Shown here: positions 9,401 to 10,370 of the stretch, in pieces
Numbering within the stretch: the stretch's first letter is position 1
Layout: each line of letters opens with the position of its first letter
Source of the DNA: JBLHGN01 sp047616325
GTDB taxonomy: Bacteria > Pseudomonadota > Gammaproteobacteria > Pseudomonadales > Cellvibrionaceae
Assembly: GCA_047616325.1 (NCBI GenBank)
Contig: JBLHGN010000117.1
Coordinates: forward strand, 1 to 10,370
Direction: 5' to 3'
DNA length: 10,370 nucleotides
Translations under genes and position numbers: made by a program
Notes under the pieces: model-generated
The model's database searches: none
What the model saw: the letters and a program-made list of their open reading frames with translations, nothing else
What the model was told of the DNA's origin: nothing

Positions 9401-10239
9401 TAACTGGGCTGCTGTTGAAAATTTTGAGTATCAAAAATTGAAAGAATCGTATTTTCAATATCTTTGAAATATTTTTCGTGTTGAAAGCCACTGGCAACAA
9501 CATTCAAAGTGCGCTCAATATGATTTTCGTGACCTGATTGCGGATCCCGCGTAAATACAAGGGCAGGCTCGCCAAAAAGCAATACATCCATTTGCTTTAA
9601 CATCGGTGCATAAGACATCACTGTGCCCGCATTTAATATGCGGCTAATTAAATAGACACCCTGAGAACTTAAAGCGATACAAGCCTGCCCAGCTTTTCCC
9701 CATTGCCTATCAACAAACAGATTTACGAGTGATTGCTGTAAAGCATCACCAAATTTTTCTAGAGATATCGTGTTTGAATTAACACAATAAAATTCACCCG
9801 CACGCAGATGAATAAGCAAGGGGATGATTAACAGGCCATCACAAAAATCAGCAAAATAGCTATCTCCTACAATCCCCCACCCACTGAGAGAGCGGTCGAC
9901 CCACTTAACCAATGCCCCTTCCATATGGGAACTAGCTAGATAATCTCTCTTTGATAAAGTAAGTAGCTCTTGGACATCTTGAGGAAAGGACGCGATAGTA
10001 TCTTTGCCGCTCAACCGCCACAGATTTCGCTCTGAATCGAACTCCACCAAATTCATCGAGAGCAATGACCGAAGAACAACCCCAAGGTTACCCAAATTAA
10101 TTTTAGGTTCGTCTAGCAGCTCAGCTAACGAATAATATTTCGTCACATCAATATGATTGAAGGATTTTCGCTTTTTTAACGAATCTAGAGCGGGCAATAG
10201 AATATACCCATGACAATAACGATTGATTAGATCTAACAA
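1..10239 (-). CDS. Trans-AT polyketide synthase with AprA-like methylating loading module, C-terminus outside window
   Basis: This is a multimodular cytoplasmic megasynthase that should build the first part of a polyketide with a branched starter unit. It spans 3413 codons without a stop and runs off the window. Domain order is MT1, pseudo-GNAT, MT2, ACP, ACP, KS, DH, KR, ACP, KS. Catalytic residues are intact in both KSs, the KR and all three ACPs. There is no AT domain, so malonyl must be supplied in trans. The start is taken as TTG at 10239-10237: an in-frame TAG lies at 10245-10243, a purine-rich Shine-Dalgarno stretch sits 9 bases upstream, and the resulting N-terminus MLDLINRYCHG resembles the SxtA start (MLEKINRYTHG) as I remember it. 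The loader and first elongation module share one polypeptide. The chemical product is inferred, not shown. At least one more module or protein must follow. Confidence 0.97.
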   Translation of the reverse strand, partial: MLDLINRYCHGYILLPALDSLKKRKSFNHIDVTKYYSLAELLDEPKINLGNLGVVLRSLLSMNLVEFDSERNLWRLSGKDTIASFPQDVQELLTLSKRDYLASSHMEGALVKWVDRSLSGWGIVGDSYFADFCDGLLIIPLLIHLRAGEFYCVNSNTISLEKFGDALQQSLVNLFVDRQWGKAGQACIALSSQGVYLISRILNAGTVMSYAPMLKQMDVLLFGEPALVFTRDPQSGHENHIERTLNVVASGFQHEKYFKDIENTILSIFDTQNFQQQPSYIADMGCGDGSLLKQVYSIIQNKSARGRVLNQFPVTLIGVDYNDKALVATAQTLQGLPHITIHGDIGDPSQLENDLQSRVSNVADIIHIRSFLDHDRPFLAPSDSAACENKRGIDWELLSVDTDGDLIEPAIAMQSLVEHLGRWANLRTKHGMLVLEVHSVPPDVAGEYMDECESLHFDAYHAFSRQHLVGAEHFSIAASEAGLFPDISQSRYYSKILPFKRITLNMLQKQPFSVRYASLEDLAALSNLQSTSTNDGSELTRDRIEKLILRYPQGQYVCLQQQKIVAACYTWRKHQSDVNNTSTDQHGNQISGALVNILGLALRAPVDQVAELFVNFVCYNSQLKSGVEEVLGQQACLDFIQQRAQSLGSENTFASVVVGLAAYEKHYPVDASRSTIDAEIEVATFAARRLLQWVQIKGFMLRGRERYNVAQIIVGLGIEKKYHRLFRALLNALARRKVLRIEGDEIITLDEVEHFALRNFDQEAQVFEQQLTSRYPSIAAFWQLTKRCLCSYGEVLSGARDSNDVVFEDGSMELFAQIFKGNPVADYYNELLAESIVAMLVAKRAAGDASEFRVLEIGAGTGGATEFVLRKLAEHGTNITFYYTDISSSFTRYGRERFAQEYPWVCFSKLDIGKDPQQQGFEKHSFDTVFAFNVLHDTEVIHSTLAWINQLLKTNGVLLMNEYTRVKDMLLFSGGLLHGLWIYKDPEKRIESSCFLSVKQWQQVANETGYADFAVFGDPYVADPNDSWQSVMLCHKTDNVLPPSALGDLTRNEKNRVEGLAPIDARESEVSELGYELILKQVLDAISRIHDHPQQAAIASDSPIMEMGLDSLELVELKSLLNKIFSLKLSTSVFFSMGTAEKISRHISQLTAAKKASVPLEKSDSAVAKPELCLATNNLENAQTYSVETGSDAIAARLSECLKTLRMQLSRLEHEGAIGKMDADVPIMEMGFDSIELVELRSLVNKAFGLGLATSVFFKFTTLNALATHIVELTTRDAGTHLGPGSTASYAIVSEYNHAEPTQKSRPSEKNPFLQKNARASGSQSAPRKKDIAIIGLALNFPGEVNTRAQLWDLLSKGDNAVRPLSEPRWLWPESVDIDGHDAYLKYAGFVSGIDRFDADFFRISPKEAELMDPQQRMVMQLTWQALEDAGYKASQFRGSKTGVYIGACHFDYAELAKHREFRDQAYVSTGINSSLLANRVSYFFDLQGPSMMIDTACSSSLVAVHEAVEALRRGNCEQAIVGGVNLICTPTNTLVYDKANILSKNSRCAAFDADANGFVRGEGGAIFVLKPLEQAVSDGDSISGVIKGVAVNHGGQSTSLTAPNPDAQAKLITQALKDADAFPSSIGYVEAHGTGTALGDPVEVLGLNQAFTTDARSSMPLASVGLGTIKSNIGHLEGAAGVAGMMKVLLSLSKKQLPATLHYKNLNPEIELENTPFYIVDSLRPWAAPSTGLRRAGVSSFGFGGANGHVILEEYQAADSATRKEVGGPHALLFSAKQPESLLRYVENFKHFVTTSPENLHDIAYSLSLTREPMACRVALVADDKEHACHLIDSYLQGHANDKIVYCQSLPGEEEPTGVFKGKAGQQLVRFAIESQSVELIAQAWAGGVNADFSALYRDSESRRVRIPVYQFAGEKYWLYPQELSSNAVKKNIAKAFHLEAVSSSRNSTRNENIFSASLDGSHPIFADHIINNVVVCPGVVAIELMLAALQRVWPNATFTLHDMIWRQPIVLLEGRHNVGIQVTTDQAGEVSCRVFESGNSAQGNYCQVKAVDGATYIPLDDISVTSVQQRLSPRVQNEEDIADFYGSFVHLNIAHGRYYQCIKQLWVGEDELLARIVLEQGPQGEAFTLHPALADAALQMISGTLSQHTSTALLPFSVDTVKVLSKASREIFVYGKKVSLNRYDLSLVHKNGQRYAEFRGLNFRPYTPGGDGDDSDTYMLTPVWQRDPVAELSLSEPATENAKAIAFATGTNTVLASSLFDPRNSYYAAMPSEPQINANQDRCVNFETPEAVRAFLETVETFDRVYLCVAAEDAYAVTKCFNLLHALTDLVSSAQVLDIVIAVYDTQSISALGVVEAATDKPGTVNPSAAGIIGLAQCFSQEYRRWRLRIVDFASYEEADLMHSSAGAKYLQQVVNHSHQLTAFRSGQVYTQNLAVLEHSTPAYPCFKHQGIYLVVGGSGGVGLKLSRYLIEQYDATLIWIGRRAPDDEIQAKQSDLADLGVKPYYIQADVTDRLQMEEALEKIKSRFGRLNAAFHSAAQLHDQVFTNMDIRSFLSVYHVKEKGSQVLGDVLSNEDLDFVCFFSSIRSFFPEVGQSNYAAGCTFQDAFAAELRARVGYPVFLINWGYWEASGLAQGYQTQLLAQGLTALTLQQSMAALEAALFHGHQHALIFGAKKSYLDSFGLAVGPTENLETNATKYIDPNRESSAMKPVDRDDTNKMAEGYLVDLVSASLKLPKERIFLTKSFEEYGIDSMMIIDLTQSLEKTFGKLPKSLFFEYRNLKQLSAYFGDNHQGVLSALVHKEASDNRPKARELPEVVAVPTQKIRLAHAVKRSQAEASRVVTPPEVSSIANDIAIIGVGGRYPQANNLDVFWENLKSGKDCITEIPASRWDFRPLYEQGKINSKWGGFIEDADKFDPLFFNISPREAERIDPQERLFLETVWQTMEDAGYTRARMSEGSRHGYGANVGVYVGVMYEEYKFLGVEHSAAGETLSLSGHPASIANRISYHCDFRGPSMAVDTMCSSSLTAIHLACASLRAGECDYAFAGGVNLNLHADKYIYLAQGQFSSSDGRCRSFADGGDGFVPSEGVGAVLLKPLAKAIADGDQIYAVIKGSAVNHGGKTNGYTVPDPVAQGELITDAMNKAGVSATDFSYIETHGTGTPLGDPVELAGLSKAFSELGDGAVCAIGSVKSNVGHCESAAGIAAVTKVLLQLKYKQLVPSIHSETLNSNIDFDSSPFKVQQNLEPWPQKNGTPRLAGISSFGAGGANAHVIVQEYLEALRPKSTMLPSVGRIPVLLSARTLERLRAYVQALYQHIQRFNFGTQEYKADYLRRVSKTLLCGRETLQARVFFLSATLDELATQLAGYLADEGQRENVYTGFIDNVVEAEESLARDLDSKNIIDRAQEVRDI
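403..1680 (-). other. KS2 ketosynthase (residues 2854-3279)
   Basis: It accepts the diketide from ACP3 and starts module 2. It opens with NDIAIIGVGGRYPQA. The active-site residues are Cys3025 in DTMCSSSLTAIHLAC, His3160 in ETHGTGTPLGDP and His3199 in KSNVGHCES. It ends with FGAGGANAHVIVQEY. The TMC form, together with NHGGKTNGYTVPDP, is typical of trans-AT KSs that accept reduced beta-positions (hydroxy or olefin), which fits the preceding KR and DH. Confidence 0.97.
1855..2076 (-). other. ACP3, carrier of first elongation module (residues 2722-2795)
   Basis: The phosphopantetheine serine is Ser2755 in EEYGIDSMMIIDL, followed by a typical third helix (KSLFFEYRNLKQL). It carries malonyl for KS1 and then the reduced diketide. 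The GIDSMM form is common in trans-AT PKS elongation carriers and differs from the loader ACPs. Confidence 0.95.
2206..3600 (-). other. KR ketoreductase, predicted B-type (residues 2214-2678)
   Basis: It reduces the beta-keto group with NADPH. The structural subdomain covers about 2214-2440 and opens with YMLTPVWQ. The Rossmann motif is VVGGSGGVG (2457-2465). The catalytic residues are all present with normal spacing: Lys2563, Ser2587 and Tyr2600 (NYAAG). The LxD position reads LHD with Asp2545, exactly 55 residues before the catalytic Tyr, and there is no A-type Trp before the Tyr. This predicts a B-type KR giving a D-configured hydroxyl. The domain ends after NWGYWEASGLA and a short helical tail. 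Confidence 0.95.
3616..4407 (-). other. DH dehydratase domain with altered motifs (residues 1945-2208)
   Basis: The fold should remove water from the beta-hydroxyacyl-ACP. Catalytic His1970 lies in HPIFADHIINNVVVCPG and Asp2137 in HPALADAALQ, with Gln2141 also kept. In the HxxxGxxxxP motif the Gly is replaced by Asn1974. The usual YGPxFQ segment is changed to HGRYYQCI. The catalytic pair argues for activity. The altered flanking motifs leave open a slow, non-canonical or inactive DH, so a retained beta-hydroxyl is possible. Confidence 0.88.
4474..4971 (-). other. Post-KS linker lacking an AT domain (residues 1757-1922)
   Basis: About 166 residues separate KS1 from the DH. They end with IPVYQFAGEKYWLYP, the standard post-KS/post-AT signature. 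There is no GHSxG active-site motif and not enough length for an acyltransferase. This is the flanking or docking region seen in trans-AT PKSs, where a free-standing AT supplies malonyl. Confidence 0.88.
4972..6252 (-). other. KS1 ketosynthase (residues 1330-1756)
   Basis: It catalyses the first decarboxylative Claisen condensation, joining the starter to malonyl on ACP3. It opens with KDIAIIGLALNFPG. The catalytic triad is complete: Cys1498 in DTACSSSL, His1633 in EAHGTGTALGDP and His1676 in KSNIGHLEG. It ends with FGFGGANGHVILEEY. Because it follows the methylating loader, its pocket should accept a branched short acyl group. Confidence 0.97.
6253..6429 (-). other. Interdomain linker ACP2-KS1 (residues 1271-1329)
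   Basis: The linker is low-complexity and polar, rich in Ser, Pro, Ala and Lys, with no recognisable fold. At the DNA level it contains short homopolymer runs on the plus strand: seven T at 6290-6296, six A at 6299-6304 and seven T at 6308-6314. These encode Lys, Asn, Phe and Gln codons in frame. Confidence 0.7.
6430..6681 (-). other. ACP2, second of tandem acyl carrier proteins (residues 1187-1270)
   Basis: The phosphopantetheine serine is Ser1234 in MEMGFDSIELVEL, 123 residues after that of ACP1. The core differs from ACP1 mostly by conservative changes (L/F, L/I, K/R, L/V), so the pair probably arose by internal duplication. Tandem ACPs usually raise flux or present the substrate to several enzymes. 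Here both could serve the two methyltransferases before transfer to KS1. Confidence 0.95.
6802..7038 (-). other. ACP1, first of tandem acyl carrier proteins (residues 1068-1146)
   Basis: This carrier domain holds the growing starter on a phosphopantetheine arm attached to Ser1111 in MEMGLDSLELVEL. The following helices (SLLNKIFSLKLSTSVFF) are those of a normal PKS ACP. It lies directly after MT2, so it is the likely substrate platform for MT1 and MT2. It is closely similar to ACP2. Confidence 0.95.
7132..8235 (-). other. MT2 domain: C-methyltransferase, AprA MT2-like by position (residues 669-1036)
   Basis: This is a second SAM methyltransferase, different in sequence from MT1. An N-terminal helical lobe (about 669-830) includes EKKYHRLFRALLNAL, typical of PKS C-methyltransferases. 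SAM motif I is VLEIGAGTGGAT (854-865). Then come YYTDISSSF, LDIGKDPQQQGF and FNVLHDT with His936, and LLMNEY with Glu962. His936 and Glu962 match the His-Glu pair of PKS C-methyltransferases. The position after a pseudo-GNAT and before the ACPs matches AprA, where MT2 couples decarboxylation of dimethylmalonyl-ACP to a third methylation. Alternatively it could be an ordinary alpha-methylating domain acting on a later intermediate, although it sits before any KS. Confidence 0.88.
8236..8706 (-). other. Pseudo-GNAT domain, truncated (residues 512-668)
   Basis: It follows MT1 directly and begins with FSVRYASLEDLAAL, the usual GNAT opening, then a YPQGQYVCL strand and KIVAACYTWR. In active GNAT loaders of CurA or SxtA type this domain decarboxylates malonyl-CoA and transfers the acyl group to ACP. 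Here the Trp expected just after the first helix is missing: the stretch reads STSTNDGSEL. The acetyl-CoA loop (R/Q-x-x-G-x-G/A) is replaced by LRAPVDQV (602-609). The late FHxxGGA-type segment that carries the catalytic His is absent, and the domain ends early at about residue 668. The same kind of loss is known for the inactive GNAT of AprA. I therefore expect a structural role only, with malonyl loaded by a trans-AT or FabD. Confidence 0.78.
8725..10239 (-). other. MT1 domain: SxtA/AprA-type malonyl-ACP methyltransferase with N-terminal adaptor region (residues 1-505)
   Basis: The domain should transfer methyl from SAM to the alpha-carbon of malonyl-ACP. Residues 1-250 form a mostly helical lobe with a winged-helix-like segment near 30-70. 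The SAM-binding motif I is DMGCGDGS (Asp283 to Ser290), followed by the acidic GVDYND motif (Asp320) and HIRSFLDHDRP (His367 to Pro377). MQSLVEHL (413-420) and EVH (436-438) follow. The segment GFQHEKYF (251-258) and several other blocks match SxtA from memory. In the family, AprA MT1 uses a mononuclear metal to activate malonate. Gln414, His419 and His438 are candidate ligands here, but I assign them by inference only. Family members add one methyl (SxtA) or two (AprA); the sequence does not tell me which applies. Confidence 0.9.
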
Positions 10240-10248
10240 TTCCTAATA

Positions 10249-10256
10249 CCCCTCTT
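10249..10256 (-). promoter_or_regulatory. Ribosome binding site deciding the TTG start
   Basis: On the minus strand the stretch AAGAGGGG lies 9 bases before TTG (10239-10237), which is a good Shine-Dalgarno position. No ATG or GTG in this frame lies between the upstream TAG and the conserved N-terminal residues, so TTG is the only start that keeps the full MT1 N-terminus. Confidence 0.7.
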
Positions 10257-10283
10257 CCCATAAAAATGGCAAAAACATTGTTG

Positions 10284-10313
10284 AATAGACCATTTGTTTG
10301 AGCGAAAAACCAA
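10284..10313 (-). promoter_or_regulatory. Weak sigma70-like promoter candidate
   Basis: On the minus strand TTGGTT (10313-10308) and TCTATT (10289-10284) are separated by 18 bases and resemble -35 and -10 boxes. The match is poor, especially at the -10. The position, about 45 bases before the start codon, is reasonable. Another promoter could lie beyond the window edge. Confidence 0.22.
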
Positions 10314-10317
10314 ACAA
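10294..10317. repeat. Inverted repeat TTGTTTG / CAAACAA
   Basis: There are two perfect 7-base arms, at 10294-10300 and 10311-10317, with a 10-base spacer (agcgaaaaac). No T run follows on either strand, so it is not a terminator. It overlaps the candidate -35 region and could be an operator or a weak hairpin in the leader. Confidence 0.5.
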
Positions 10318-10361
10318 GACAGTGCAGCGTGCCAGCATAGTGTGCTAGACGATGGAATTAT

Positions 10362-10370
10362 GGGGGGGGG
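10362..10370. other. Terminal poly-G run, probable contig edge
   Basis: The last nine bases are all G. This is unlike the surrounding AT-rich leader and coincides with the window end. Poly-G tails are a known artefact of two-colour sequencing chemistry and often appear at assembly ends, so these bases may not be genomic. Confidence 0.5.

Larger units (their letters stand above)
10240..10370. other. Non-coding 5' leader of the PKS gene
   Basis: It is AT-rich over most of its length and contains no gene I can support on either strand. An in-frame TAG at 10245-10243 (minus strand) fixes the upstream limit of the CDS. A short ATG-initiated frame from 10262 reads across the start in another frame and ends after about 37 codons; it has no recognisable product. 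The leader holds the candidate ribosome binding site, a candidate promoter, an inverted repeat and a terminal G run. Confidence 0.75.

Noticed and set aside
10150..10262. ATG at 10261-10259 as start of the PKS or of an upstream peptide
   Set aside because: This ATG is in another frame and ends after about 37 codons. It overlaps the Shine-Dalgarno region of the TTG start and gives no recognisable peptide.
10294..10317. Rho-independent terminator
   Set aside because: The stem is AT-rich and short, and no T run follows on either strand.
1..10370. Insertion sequences, tRNA/rRNA genes or CRISPR arrays
   Set aside because: None was seen. The window is filled by one coding frame, and the only repeats are homologous PKS domains (KS1/KS2, ACP1/ACP2).

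Overview
The window is almost entirely one gene on the minus strand: the first 3413 codons of a giant modular polyketide synthase (PKS). It begins at a TTG codon at position 10239 and is still open at position 1, where the window cuts it in a post-KS linker. I found no in-frame stop. The frame is confirmed by intact domain motifs from end to end. Only about 130 bases of non-coding leader lie upstream, and they end in a nine-G run that looks like a contig edge.

Domain order, N to C terminus: MT1 (SAM-dependent, SxtA/AprA type, residues 1-505), pseudo-GNAT (512-668), MT2 (C-methyltransferase fold, 669-1036), ACP1 (Ser1111), ACP2 (Ser1234), KS1 (Cys1498), post-KS linker without an AT, DH (His1970, Asp2137), KR (Lys2563, Ser2587, Tyr2600), ACP3 (Ser2755), KS2 (Cys3025), start of a second post-KS linker. 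The lack of an acyltransferase after KS1, with a short linker in its place, marks a trans-AT PKS that relies on a free-standing AT encoded elsewhere.

The main point of interest is the front end. MT1-pseudoGNAT-MT2-ACP is the arrangement known from AprA, the apratoxin A loading module. In AprA, MT1 methylates malonyl-ACP, the GNAT is dead, and MT2 couples decarboxylation to methylation to give pivaloyl-ACP (a tert-butyl group). Here that loader is fused to tandem ACPs and to a trans-AT elongation module. The inferred pathway is: malonyl is loaded in trans onto ACP1/ACP2; MT1 adds one or two methyls; MT2 decarboxylates and methylates; KS1 extends the branched starter by two carbons; KR reduces; DH may dehydrate; KS2 takes the chain on. 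The starter is therefore likely pivaloyl, isobutyryl or propionyl. This is inference from architecture.

The organism is a bacterium of moderate GC with secondary-metabolite capacity. Trans-AT logic and codon use would suit a gammaproteobacterium, while the closest loader relatives I recall are cyanobacterial (SxtA, AprA). I cannot settle the taxon from this window.
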